A stretch of DNA of 64,000 bases from Lacibacter sp. H407 (GTDB lineage Bacteria > Bacteroidota > Bacteroidia > Chitinophagales > Chitinophagaceae): the NCBI RefSeq assembly GCF_037892605.1, contig NZ_JBBKTU010000001.1, positions 2,914,001-2,978,000 on the forward strand. Direction: 5' to 3'. Made by a program: the position numbers and the translations under genes. Shown here one piece after another: positions 1 through 8,691 of the stretch. Position 1 is the stretch's first letter. Each line of letters begins with the position of its first letter. The notes beneath the pieces were generated by a model. The model was not told the origin of the DNA, ran no database searches, and worked only from the letters and a program-made list of their open reading frames with translations.

Positions 1-354
1 AAAGGTGCTCAACAACTGTTTTTGCCTGAGGAAGCAGAAATTAATAAAATCGTACATGAACTTTGTCATGCGATTGGGCTATGGCATGAGCATAGCAGAC
101 CGGATAGGGATAAGTATATTAAAATTAGGTATGAGAATATCCCTTATGAGGATACTGCACAATTTTCAATTGTAAACAATAATGCAAGCACATATGGGAC
201 TAATTATGATTGTAATTCGATCATGCATTACAAAGCTACCGATTTTGCGTCAAGAGGTAAGGTTTCTATCTCTAAGCTCCAATGCAAAACTGTAGGTATG
301 CAAAACACATTAACGGAGACAGACATTTTCGGAATTAATCAACTATATAAATAA
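1..354 (+). CDS. Astacin-family (M12A) zinc metalloprotease, C-terminal part
   Basis: The reading frame is open from base 1, so the gene begins before the window and only about 117 codons are seen. It contains the astacin zinc signature HELCHAIGLWHEHSRPDRD, in which three His bind zinc and the first Glu is the catalytic base. A later SIMHY segment matches the Met-turn (SxMHY) with its Tyr ligand. Astacins are usually secreted and hydrolyse peptide bonds. The signal peptide and propeptide are outside the window, so export is inferred from the family. The next gene starts 7 bases after the stop codon, so the two are probably co-transcribed. The family call is secure; the substrate is unknown. 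Confidence 0.9.
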   Translation, partial: KGAQQLFLPEEAEINKIVHELCHAIGLWHEHSRPDRDKYIKIRYENIPYEDTAQFSIVNNNASTYGTNYDCNSIMHYKATDFASRGKVSISKLQCKTVGMQNTLTETDIFGINQLYK

Positions 355-361
355 CTAAAAA

Positions 362-1849
362 ATGAAAAAGATAGTAGCAGTAGCTCTTTTATTTTTATTT
401 TCAAATGTAAAGGCTCAGGAGTCATTTATAAAACACAAATCTTCAGTGCAAATTACAATGGAGGAATTTATACAGTTTGCCTATAATAAAAAATTGCCAT
501 TAAAGGAAGAAGATCATAAAAACAAACAGCCATTTTCTGATAAAAATAATTCGTATGATTTTGTGAAGAAGTTGCTTCAAGATCCCAAGGTGCCCGGTGA
601 TGTAAGAAATCTGCTCGACGGTGGGTTGGGCAAAAAGCTAGATGCTATCATTTTGTATTTTCAGCCTTTGGAGCTGAAAAGGTTATTTGGAAATGAAACT
701 GAGATGAAAAAAATAAAAGAGGATTTTAATAAAGTATGCATAAAAAATAATGAGTTAATTGCAGCCTTGGATGAAATTGAGACAAAAATTAACGAAATAG
801 AAACTGAAATCAAGAGTGGCAAAGTAAAATCTGGAGAGCCAAGTACTGCAAATTCAATAAAAGTATTGTTTGCAATAAAAGAAAAATATGAAAAACAAAT
901 AAAAGGCAAAAATGAGGAAATGGATAGCTTAACTAAAAGGTTTGATTTGGTTACAAATAAATTTGTTTTCATAAATAGTGTTTCAACAATGGTGCTTCAA
1001 AATAATGAGGGGGATTGGGATGATTATTTGTTAAACAGCAAAAATGTTTTGCTTGTATTTGTTGGAAATGAAACTTTACTAGCAAAATCAAACGTGGAAG
1101 TAGATTTAAAGCCAACCTCTTTTCAAACTGAGCTATCGGATTTATACAATCTTGCAAAATCTCTTGACATAGCCATGCCTAATTCGTTAGGATACTTAAA
1201 TGCTGTAAATGATTGTAAATTAGAAAATGACTATTCTGCTGAGAAAATCGGAGTTTCATTTGTTTATCTAAATAATAAAAAAATTAAGGCGCCATATGAA
1301 ATAAAGGTCACATCAACGGAATATAAAGATATTCCAGTTCAAAAAGTTTATGAAAAAAAGTACCTAGGGATACGCATAGGAATAGGCGCTCAATATGTTG
1401 ACAGGAAAAATTTCAGTCTTAATTCAAATCAAGAGCTAACTATAAAAACAGATAGTGTAAAAGCAAATGAATGGAAATCAAATTTTTCTTTAATGTTTGA
1501 ATTTATTCCTTGGGGCCGTGATTATAATAGGCTGGAACCATTGTGGTCTAAGAATAAAGAAACAAATATTGCAGAACGAATAGGTGTTTTTGGTGGAGTA
1601 AAGTTGTCTAGTGATCCACTTGAATCATTGTTCGGAGGTTTAAGTTTTGCTTTAACAAAGGAAATAACAGTTGGTGTAGGAATGGCTTTTTTTGCAACGC
1701 CAATTGATCAAAAGGATTTGCCTGTTGGCATTGACGCATCTTTAGATTATTTAAGAAAGTATTCCCAAAAGGAATATAAACCAAAATTCTATTTCGGTAT
1801 AATGTTAACGCCAGGTCAAGTTGTAAAGACAATCTCAGGAAAACAATGA
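362..1849 (+). CDS. Secreted protein of unknown function with a coiled-coil middle
   Basis: I do not recognise the family. The 495-residue protein starts with a clear Sec signal peptide (a Lys-Lys start, a hydrophobic stretch and a likely cleavage near NVKAQ). Residues of about 115-200 are rich in Lys and Glu with heptad-like spacing, consistent with a coiled coil. The last 170 residues have alternating hydrophobic positions, Gly-rich turns (GVFGGVKLSSDP, FGGLSFALTKEITVGVGMAF) and the ending FYFGIMLTPGQ, which resembles an outer-membrane beta structure. It follows the astacin gene by 7 bases and precedes two terminators, so it is the last gene of that unit. A surface role alongside the protease is only an inference from position. 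Confidence 0.75.
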   Translation: MKKIVAVALLFLFSNVKAQESFIKHKSSVQITMEEFIQFAYNKKLPLKEEDHKNKQPFSDKNNSYDFVKKLLQDPKVPGDVRNLLDGGLGKKLDAIILYFQPLELKRLFGNETEMKKIKEDFNKVCIKNNELIAALDEIETKINEIETEIKSGKVKSGEPSTANSIKVLFAIKEKYEKQIKGKNEEMDSLTKRFDLVTNKFVFINSVSTMVLQNNEGDWDDYLLNSKNVLLVFVGNETLLAKSNVEVDLKPTSFQTELSDLYNLAKSLDIAMPNSLGYLNAVNDCKLENDYSAEKIGVSFVYLNNKKIKAPYEIKVTSTEYKDIPVQKVYEKKYLGIRIGIGAQYVDRKNFSLNSNQELTIKTDSVKANEWKSNFSLMFEFIPWGRDYNRLEPLWSKNKETNIAERIGVFGGVKLSSDPLESLFGGLSFALTKEITVGVGMAFFATPIDQKDLPVGIDASLDYLRKYSQKEYKPKFYFGIMLTPGQVVKTISGKQ

Positions 1850-1950
1850 TGTGTTTCAGATTTGTCCAACCAAGTATTTTAGCTTGTTAGGGAAATGTAT
1901 AGCTTAAAATTGCAATAGTATAATAAATTGATAATTGTTGTATAAGCGAA

Positions 1951-1985
1951 GTTGCCAACCGTGAAAGGTTGGCAACTTTCTTTTT
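1951..1985 (+). terminator. Rho-independent terminator after the astacin unit
   Basis: A perfect 10-bp stem (GTTGCCAACC, pairing with GGTTGGCAAC at 1967-1976) has a GTGAAA loop and is followed by TTTCTTTTT. It lies 100 bases after the stop of the preceding plus-strand gene. Confidence 0.85.
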
Positions 1986-2064
1986 ACCCCTCCGCTACCA
2001 TCGTTATCTCCTCATTTTCTTTATACTGCACCAGCTCTTTACCTGCACCCTATACTATCTGCCG

Positions 2065-2102
2065 CCCCGAGGTCTGGCCTTAGCCGACCTCGGGGATTTT
2101 TA
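2065..2102 (+). terminator. Second terminator-like hairpin
   Basis: CCCCGAGGTC at 2065-2074 pairs perfectly with GACCTCGGGG at 2086-2095, with further GGC/GCC pairing inside the loop. The plus strand then reads ATTTTTA. It lies between the convergent genes at 1849 and 2129. The T-run is only on the plus side, so it is a back-up terminator for the plus-strand unit. Confidence 0.7.
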
Positions 2103-2128
2103 GTTATACTATTGAAGGGTTGCAATAC

Positions 2129-2599
2129 TTATTTTTTCTTCTCGTTCTTTGCCTTCTTCCGTTTGCGTACACTCATCTCGTGTTTTACAAACTGGTTGGC
2201 AAGTTCTTTACCAGCTTCAGCATCACTGGTAATTTTTGTTTTTAGCCAAACACCCAGCTTTAAAATGATCTGTATTTCTTCTGATGAATAATGCCAGCGG
2301 TAATTGTTACAGGTAAAGCAACTGGGTAAATAATTATTTTCTGCATGAGTGCCGCCAGAACTATGCGACTGCACATGATCAGCCTGGAAATTTGTAATGT
2401 CTACTTTTACTCCACACATATGACAACGGGAATCTGTTTTTGAAAGAATTAACTCACGCTGCTTTTTAGTAAGTGAAGAGCGCTTTTTACCTTTTACTTT
2501 CTCTCTTCTTCTGATCGTCTTAAGACTATTGATCAGTTTAATTAATCCTTTGCCGGTTTTTATTGTACGAAGAAATTTGAGTTCAGATGTTTTTCTCAT
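2129..2599 (-). CDS. HNH endonuclease
   Basis: This 156-residue basic protein has the HNH fold signature: C59xxC62, then A-D74-H75 at the metal site, Asn88/Asn89, and C94xxC97-N-N. The two Cys pairs would bind a structural zinc and His75 would activate water for DNA cleavage. The tails are very rich in Lys and Arg, which fits DNA binding. HNH enzymes of this size occur as restriction enzymes, phage or mobile-element nucleases and stand-alone defence nucleases; the sequence alone does not decide. It is the last of a run of minus-strand genes after a type I restriction operon, so a defence role is plausible but inferred. The start gives a 52-base gap to the upstream gene. Confidence 0.85.
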   Translation of the reverse strand: MRKTSELKFLRTIKTGKGLIKLINSLKTIRRREKVKGKKRSSLTKKQRELILSKTDSRCHMCGVKVDITNFQADHVQSHSSGGTHAENNYLPSCFTCNNYRWHYSSEEIQIILKLGVWLKTKITSDAEAGKELANQFVKHEMSVRKRKKAKNEKKK

Positions 2600-2651
2600 T
2601 GAATGGAGTTGTTTGTTATTTAAAATTGATCACTCACATACGGGTAACAGA

Positions 2652-3119
2652 TTATCCTTTCAAATTATAAATAATACGATCAATCATATTTTCTACTTCT
2701 ATGAATATGGCTGTGCGTTTTCTTGATTTTGTAAAAAGCCTTGCCAATAGAAAACAAATAACTGACGGCAGAAGCAAAACAAACAGTAAACAATAGCTGA
2801 TCCAGTTGTAGTCGTCTACCAACAGGTTACCGTCGTTAAACAGACGGTTGAAAAAATTAATGGTATCAATTGTATCAAAGATGTTGTCTACTCGTCCCCA
2901 AATATAAATGGCAAGAACAAACAGGATTAGACTGGTTATGTATGATGCTATTTCAAAAATGTAGACAGTAGGCCGCTTCAGCAGTCTGGTTAAAATGCCT
3001 GTTTCTATTTTCTTTCTTGTTTCCTGTAATAATAAAACATTATGTGCAGGATCAGGATTGGCTGGAGCTTTGCTTTTGCCAGAAAAGAAATCTGTAATTT
3101 CATCAAAGAATTGCTGCAT
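2652..3119 (-). CDS. Small membrane protein of unknown function (two helices)
   Basis: I chose the Met at 3119, which gives MQQFFDEITDFF and 155 residues. A start at 3188 would add a Cys-rich, low-quality 23-residue extension. Two strong membrane helices lie near residues 57-77 and 105-128. Between them is an Asp- and Asn-rich loop of about 27 residues, and a basic stretch (KSRKRT) follows the second. The N-terminal 50 residues are soluble and charged. I recognise no family. It sits between the small 89-residue gene and the HNH gene on the same strand, so it may belong to the restriction-locus tail. Confidence 0.65.
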   Translation of the reverse strand: MQQFFDEITDFFSGKSKAPANPDPAHNVLLLQETRKKIETGILTRLLKRPTVYIFEIASYITSLILFVLAIYIWGRVDNIFDTIDTINFFNRLFNDGNLLVDDYNWISYCLLFVLLLPSVICFLLARLFTKSRKRTAIFIEVENMIDRIIYNLKG

Positions 3120-3235
3120 AGTTATTTGATTTGTATGTGCAGGTGGTTTTAATAAGCAGAAGCTACATTTAAGGTTTTCTTCAAGCAAATGCCATCTCTT
3201 ACTTCAATTTGGGTATCCGTTCTGATGACTTTATT

Positions 3236-3505
3236 TCATTTTCTGGAAAAATACCAGTTCCGGTTAACGGCATTCCGGATGACTTTCACATGCTTCAATA
3301 AATTAAGTTTGTTTTCTGCATCTAAGTCTCTCAGTAAATTTCTGATTGGCAAGCCTTCCCGGTGATCTTTAGTAAAGATATCCTTCTCAATAAAAAGGGG
3401 CATTAGCTCTTTTGATAGAATTTCCGTGACAGACTTATTCTTTTCAAAATAGTCCCTTACAATTTGGTCAATTCTTCCGATGCGGTGTAATTTCTTTTCT
3501 GTCAT
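3236..3505 (-). CDS. Small conserved-looking protein, 89 residues, unknown function
   Basis: The longest frame would start at 3646 and run deep into the upstream lipoprotein gene. The Met at 3505, 11 bases after that gene's stop, is far more likely and gives MTEKKLHRIGRID. The protein is compact, basic and mostly helical. Patterned segments such as ILSKELMPLFIEKDIF, DHREGLPIRNLLRDLD and NRNWYF look like one small conserved domain. I cannot name it. Tight spacing suggests it is translated with the upstream lipoprotein gene. Confidence 0.6.
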   Translation of the reverse strand: MTEKKLHRIGRIDQIVRDYFEKNKSVTEILSKELMPLFIEKDIFTKDHREGLPIRNLLRDLDAENKLNLLKHVKVIRNAVNRNWYFSRK

Positions 3506-3516
3506 AAAGTTTATTA

Positions 3517-4395
3517 TTATTTTCCACAGATCATTTCGATTTGGCTCAGCAATTCTTCTTTTGTAGCACCATATGAAATCACCCTCATTTTGAACACCTT
3601 TAAATCCATGTATTGAGGGTTTTCTTTCACCAATACCTCCTGCCATTGACTAGTGGTGTGATCAAATTGCATCAAACCCATTGTACAGGCTTGAGAACTT
3701 ATGCCTTCAAGTAAATAAAATTGACCATATTTTTTTACGATTGCGTGATGACAATAATAATAGTCACCTTCTCCTTTTCTGTAAACTCCCTGAATATATC
3801 CTTCATCTACTTCCCGTTCAAACGCTTCACTTTCTGAAAGAAGTTGCCTTCTTTTTTGCATGTAATTTTTTAAAAGTTCACACATTTCTTCGGTATATGG
3901 GTCTGTTCTCTTTTTGTTGAACCGGCTTTCGTAATCTGTAATTTCTTGTTCCGTCATGTTGATTTTGTATGCACATTGTTCCATTGTTATACCCGAATTT
4001 ATATCCTCTGCTGTGAAATCATCATAGTGAGAACAGGAGCGGCCTGTTATTTTAACCCAATACTGTGCACCAGCATCGCTAAACAATTTACATTCACCAT
4101 CAGAGTCAAGCTCTTTTGGTGTCATGTGATCACTATCAAGCCATCCTCCATTTCCGAAATAAATCTTTTCTACTTTGTTGTAATCAACATCTACTTTTAA
4201 TGTGTATTTGTTTGTTGTACCTGTTTTGGCGTTGTAATACGAAACTTCTGCGCAGTAACTTCCATCTTCAAAACCGTTTTCTGTTTGTCCTTCAATGGCG
4301 AATTTCTTTTCTTCCTCTTCAGTAGCTGTAGTGTTATTCGTGCAGGCAATCTGCAAAACAAATAATAGTATCAGCAAAAGATAATTATGCCGCAT
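3517..4395 (-). CDS. Lipoprotein of unknown function
   Basis: The 292-residue protein begins with a hydrophobic signal ending in LQIAC at Cys18, followed by TNNTTATEEEE. This is a lipoprotein signal with an acidic and Thr-rich spacer typical of Bacteroidota. The mature part holds a region with GSYCAEVSYYNAKTG and NKYTLKVDVDYNKVEKIYFG that looks like a small beta domain reporting a Cys-containing turn (GRSCSHYDD). A helical stretch and a second small domain follow, near residues 205-290. I recognise no family. Its start is 45 bases after the hsdR stop on the same strand, so it could be read through from the restriction operon. Confidence 0.7.
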   Translation of the reverse strand: MRHNYLLLILLFVLQIACTNNTTATEEEEKKFAIEGQTENGFEDGSYCAEVSYYNAKTGTTNKYTLKVDVDYNKVEKIYFGNGGWLDSDHMTPKELDSDGECKLFSDAGAQYWVKITGRSCSHYDDFTAEDINSGITMEQCAYKINMTEQEITDYESRFNKKRTDPYTEEMCELLKNYMQKRRQLLSESEAFEREVDEGYIQGVYRKGEGDYYYCHHAIVKKYGQFYLLEGISSQACTMGLMQFDHTTSQWQEVLVKENPQYMDLKVFKMRVISYGATKEELLSQIEMICGK

Positions 4396-4440
4396 TGTAA
4401 TGAAGGTTTATTAGGGTTATTTAAATTGAGTTACATCTCT

Positions 4441-7400
4441 CTACGCCACCTCTTCCTCCCCAAACCATTCCTTATACCTTGCCTCCGCCTGTTCCATAAT
4501 CTCATCCAAGATATCCTTCAACTCCTGGCTTACACCTTTCTTCAGCAAGCTGCGTTTTACGGCCAGTAATATCTGTGCTTTAGCATCGGGCTTTTTATAC
4601 CAATCGATCTGTAAGTTCTTTTTAATATTGGCGGTAATTTCTTTTACCAGCTCCTGTATCAACGAGAAATCGCTGATGGCTGTTTTGTGCTTGGCCAGTA
4701 TTTCATAAAAGGCTTCTTCCTCTTCAGTAAAGCCAAGTTGTTTGCGGCGGTTATCTTCATCCTGCATTTCACCTGCCACTTCACGGAGTTTTTGCAGTGC
4801 AACCAAGCTGTCAAAGAAATGATTGTGGTAATCGTTAATGATCTTTTCGACCGATTCTTTCAGCTTACGGTATTTAATGAGGTTGCTGTTGGCACGTACT
4901 TTTATTTCGTTGTTAATGATTTGGCGGATCAGTTCCAGCTTCAGTTCATTACCGCTTTTCTTTTCTTTCGCTGCTGCCAGGAAATCATCATTGATAATCG
5001 AAATATCAAACTTCGGAATACCGGCCATGGCAAATACATCCACCACTGCTTCGCTTTCAATGCTGCGGTGAATGAGTTCTTTGATCTGTCCTTCTTTCTG
5101 CCTTATATTGGTAACAGGGTATTTGATCTTACGCACTGCAGCACCTACGTGCTGGAAGAAAATAATATCGAGTGTAATCTCTTCTATTTCATCATGACTT
5201 TTAATAATCGGCGCCAGTCCACTCAAACGTTTTTCGAACAACAGGAAATCTTTGCTCCGTTCTTCTTCGGCAACAATACTATTCACCACGGTGCTGATCA
5301 AACGCAATTGATCACCATTACTCATACTCATCCACCTGCTGTAATCGGTACCTGCAGGCAGCAATGCTTTTAAGGCAGCAATTTCATCCTTCGCCATGTC
5401 AAACGCTTCCTGTACAGGGATAGTAACATCACCACTGCCACCACTGCCCGTATATTTTTTAGTGGCTGCACTCAGGTTGTCACCAATGCCGATATAATCT
5501 ACAATCAAACCACTGGGCTTATCTCGAAACACGGTACTTACACGGTTAATGGCCTGTATGAGGTTATGACCATTCATGATCTTATCAACATACATTGTAT
5601 GCAAAGCAGGATTATCAAAACCTGTAAGCCACATATCCCTTACGATCACAATCTTCAATGCATCATCCGGATCTTTAAACCGTGCCTTCACCGCTTCCAT
5701 GGCTTCTTTGGTGCGTACATGCGGTTTCCATGCCACCGGATCTTTGGCAATATTGGTGGTCATGATCACCGCCACTTCAGGGCAACCTTCCAATGCAGTA
5801 ATAGCATCATACATTTTTACACAGTTACGGCGACTCATACACACAATCATGGCCTTGCCTTCGAGTGTGCTGATGCGTTGCAGGTAATGTTTCAAGATGT
5901 CTGTTGCCACTTCCTCTACACGTTCCGCTGCACCTGCTGCATCTTCAGCAGCAGCCCACAAAACTTTGTTCTTCTGGTTATCGGTTAAGCCTTCGGTAAT
6001 TTCTTCGGCTTCTTCTTCAATGTTGGTATTGGCTAAATGCAGTTTTGCCAAGCGTGGTTCGTAATAAATAGGTACAACAGCTTTGTCTTCCGTTGCCTGT
6101 TTAATATCGTACCGGTGAATGATCTCACCAAACACAGCTTCGGTATCAGCATCCTTACTGTCAACCGGTGTGCCGGTAAAACCAATGAACGATGCATTGG
6201 GCAACGCATTACGCAGGTTGCGTGCAAAGCCCTGCAGCAAACCATATTGTGTACGGTGACATTCATCGGCAATTACAATAATATTTTCTCTTGTACTCAG
6301 CTCCGGGTGTTTTGCTTCCTTCCCATCTTCCGTTTCTTTTAACCGGAACTTTTCAATGGTGCTAAAAATCACACCGCCACCATCGGCACTTAAGAGTTTA
6401 CGTAAATCATCGGCACTGCTGGCTAGCTGCACATCGCCTACTAAATCTTTGGCTGCTACAAAATCTTCGTACAGTTGTTTGTTGAGATCAAAGCGATCGA
6501 CCTGAACGACAATGGTTGGATTTTTTAATTCGGGTAATTGTCGCAGGATACCCGTGTAAATAGCCATGGTAATACTCTTACCACTGCGGGTGGTATGCCA
6601 GATGACACCGATCTTACCATCGCCTACCGGACGGATCGATGCTTTTGTTTGCTCCAGTGCAAACTGTATCCCGAAAAACTGGTGATACTTGGCACCTTTC
6701 TTAATAAGCTTTCCTTTATCGGGTTCGTGAAAAATATAAAAGCGGATGTATTGCAGCAAACGTTGCGGCAACAGCAAACCGTTAATGAGTGTATCTAATG
6801 CAAAATCGTTACTTACGGTATTAATGCCATCGGTACTTTTCCATGCAGCAAACCATTCGAAACCGCTGCTGTACATACCATGCAGGGTAGTGGCCCCATC
6901 GCTGATGATGGTAAGTGCATTGTATTCGAACAGGGCCGGAATATCTTCGATGTAATGCTGCACCTGGTTAAATGCATTTTCCACCGTTGCCTCAGCATCA
7001 AACATGTTTTTAAATTCAAACAACACAAGCGGCAACCCATTAATAAAAATCAGCAGATCGGGACGGCGTTTGTTACGGCCTTCGATGCTGAACTGGTTAA
7101 CCACCAGAAAATCATTGTTCTGCCAATTGTCATAATCAACAGGGTAGAAGTGTTCAAAGTATTGTTTGCCTGCATTGTCTTTCCAGTTCTTGCTAATTCC
7201 CTTACTTAACTTCTTATGAAAATCATGATTGCGGTATTGCAGATCGGTGCCTTTGTTATACAGGAATTCCTGTTTTACCTCGGTGAGTAATTTGGCGGGT
7301 ACATGGCTGTAGCGTTTTTGCAGGAACTGCTCCAACCGATCTTCGAGCACTACTTTGGTGAGTGGACGGTGAATGTCTGCTCCATGTGAATAGCTGTAAC

Positions 7401-7467
7401 CATTGATGGCGGTAAGCCATTCAATAGCGGCATCTTCAATAGTACTTTCGGCGAGGTAGCGGCTCAT
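4441..7467 (-). CDS. hsdR: Type I restriction enzyme, R (endonuclease/translocase) subunit
   Basis: The 1008-residue protein has the HsdR layout. An N-terminal PD-(D/E)xK nuclease is seen as RRPDLLIF (Asp137) and LFEFKN (Glu151, Lys153). A superfamily 2 helicase motor follows, with Walker A HTTRSGKS at 291-298, DECH at 401-404 and motif III TGTP at 431-434. The motif around GFDNPALHTMYVDK and the QAINR segment match the second RecA domain. The C-terminal part is helical and would contact the methylase core. In type I systems this subunit uses ATP to translocate DNA from an unmethylated site and cuts at random distance. It starts 6 bases after hsdS. All visible catalytic motifs are present, so the subunit should be active. 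The Arg in Walker A (TTRSGKS instead of TQGSGKS) is a mild variation. Confidence 0.97.
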   Translation of the reverse strand: MSRYLAESTIEDAAIEWLTAINGYSYSHGADIHRPLTKVVLEDRLEQFLQKRYSHVPAKLLTEVKQEFLYNKGTDLQYRNHDFHKKLSKGISKNWKDNAGKQYFEHFYPVDYDNWQNNDFLVVNQFSIEGRNKRRPDLLIFINGLPLVLFEFKNMFDAEATVENAFNQVQHYIEDIPALFEYNALTIISDGATTLHGMYSSGFEWFAAWKSTDGINTVSNDFALDTLINGLLLPQRLLQYIRFYIFHEPDKGKLIKKGAKYHQFFGIQFALEQTKASIRPVGDGKIGVIWHTTRSGKSITMAIYTGILRQLPELKNPTIVVQVDRFDLNKQLYEDFVAAKDLVGDVQLASSADDLRKLLSADGGGVIFSTIEKFRLKETEDGKEAKHPELSTRENIIVIADECHRTQYGLLQGFARNLRNALPNASFIGFTGTPVDSKDADTEAVFGEIIHRYDIKQATEDKAVVPIYYEPRLAKLHLANTNIEEEAEEITEGLTDNQKNKVLWAAAEDAAGAAERVEEVATDILKHYLQRISTLEGKAMIVCMSRRNCVKMYDAITALEGCPEVAVIMTTNIAKDPVAWKPHVRTKEAMEAVKARFKDPDDALKIVIVRDMWLTGFDNPALHTMYVDKIMNGHNLIQAINRVSTVFRDKPSGLIVDYIGIGDNLSAATKKYTGSGGSGDVTIPVQEAFDMAKDEIAALKALLPAGTDYSRWMSMSNGDQLRLISTVVNSIVAEEERSKDFLLFEKRLSGLAPIIKSHDEIEEITLDIIFFQHVGAAVRKIKYPVTNIRQKEGQIKELIHRSIESEAVVDVFAMAGIPKFDISIINDDFLAAAKEKKSGNELKLELIRQIINNEIKVRANSNLIKYRKLKESVEKIINDYHNHFFDSLVALQKLREVAGEMQDEDNRRKQLGFTEEEEAFYEILAKHKTAISDFSLIQELVKEITANIKKNLQIDWYKKPDAKAQILLAVKRSLLKKGVSQELKDILDEIMEQAEARYKEWFGEEEVA

Positions 7468-7473
7468 CGGTTT

Positions 7474-8691
7474 CTAATTTACGGTAAGTTCTCCATTCAT
7501 GAGTTTGGGGAGAAGGATATCTCTTAGTTTTATTAAGGTTGAAATTTCGTTTTGGTTAAGTTTTATCTTTTCAAATATTGTTTTTACGTCTCTGTAAAAT
7601 TCGTCTGTTACACTTTCTTTTGGAACTAAGAAATCAATTGATTTAACAGTTTGCGAATTAACTGCAGTTGCTATTGATGAAGTATTTCCCAAAGAGCTAT
7701 AGTCAAAGTTCTTTAGGAATAGATAAGTATACTCCGTGGATAGTTTGGTTGATTTCTTAGGTATAAAATGAGCAATAGCTTCATTTGATAGCATATCCTC
7801 TGTGGTAATAGCCACTCTGCCAACAGTAAGTTTGAAACTTAATATTGCTGTATTCGTTGGAATAACAGGAATATTAAATTTTTTTACTGCTTCCTTTGTT
7901 AGATATTCTGATGTCTTTGATATGTAAATTCCAGAAATGCCCATATCCTTAATTGAAATCCATTTTACATCAGCAGGTTTTTCTGTAAACCATTGCTGTT
8001 GATTTCGTGGAGGTGTTCGGCCAATAGTAATATCAAAAAGATCGTTTACTTTTTGATAGCTCCAACCCTCCGGCAAGTTATCGGGATCAATATCTGTTAC
8101 AAAGTATTTTTTGAAAAGTGTTTGTGCCATTTGCTCCAGTGTGTGGTTGGTTCGGCGGTTGAGTTCTATTTTGTCGTCGAGTTGCTTTAGAATTTTACCA
8201 ATAGGTATTTGATATTTTATATCAGGGATTGATATTTCTATTGAGTTAATTGCAGTACTGTTAAGACTTGCCCTTGTAGTCATTGTAGCATGCATATCAA
8301 CCTGGTTCCTGATTTCGTTTGTACGGAAATAGTAACCGATGTAAACCGGGTCTATCTCTACATCAACATCTTCTTTTAATCTTAATCGCTTTGTAAAACC
8401 GTTGAACGTTGCGTTTGGATAATCTTTCAATGCAACAGAACTCATGCCTAACTCATGCATTGTTTCACTTGTTCTTGTAAGAAAAATATCTCCTTTCTTA
8501 ACTGAACAACTTTTGATTTCCTTTTCAGTAGTATTCGCTAATTCACTCAGTTGATCCGGAAGAAAGTAATTATAGAACACATCCCTGAATGTTACAAATG
8601 GATGCCCAAAGCCAAATTCTTCTCTTGGTTTTGATAAGCCAGAAGATACGTCGTAAAGTTCGCCGAGTTTGTATTTTGCCCTTGTTGTCAT
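7474..8691 (-). CDS. hsdS: Type I restriction enzyme, S (specificity) subunit
   Basis: At 405 residues this has normal length for HsdS. The N-terminal target-recognition domain starts at YKLGELYDVSSGLSKPR. The first central helical repeat is near residues 170-195 (KQLDDKIELNRRTNHTLEQMAQ). The second recognition domain starts near PEGWSYQKVNDLFDITIGRTPP, and the protein ends with the second helical repeat and KLRDILLPKLMNGELTV. Each recognition domain reads half of a split DNA site; HsdS docks two HsdM and the HsdR subunits. The start codon overlaps the stop of the upstream membrane-protein gene by 4 bases, so the two are translationally coupled. hsdR follows 6 bases later. The recognition sequence cannot be predicted by eye. 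Confidence 0.95.
   Translation of the reverse strand: MTTRAKYKLGELYDVSSGLSKPREEFGFGHPFVTFRDVFYNYFLPDQLSELANTTEKEIKSCSVKKGDIFLTRTSETMHELGMSSVALKDYPNATFNGFTKRLRLKEDVDVEIDPVYIGYYFRTNEIRNQVDMHATMTTRASLNSTAINSIEISIPDIKYQIPIGKILKQLDDKIELNRRTNHTLEQMAQTLFKKYFVTDIDPDNLPEGWSYQKVNDLFDITIGRTPPRNQQQWFTEKPADVKWISIKDMGISGIYISKTSEYLTKEAVKKFNIPVIPTNTAILSFKLTVGRVAITTEDMLSNEAIAHFIPKKSTKLSTEYTYLFLKNFDYSSLGNTSSIATAVNSQTVKSIDFLVPKESVTDEFYRDVKTIFEKIKLNQNEISTLIKLRDILLPKLMNGELTVN

Noticed and set aside
3506-3646. N-terminal extension of the 89-residue protein gene
   Set aside because: It would overlap the lipoprotein gene by 130 bases in another frame; the Met at 3505 just after the lipoprotein stop is the natural start.
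4441-7467. hsdR as an inactive subunit because of the Walker A variant TTRSGKS
   Set aside because: The invariant Gly-Lys-Ser is kept, and the nuclease residues, DECH and TGTP motifs are intact.
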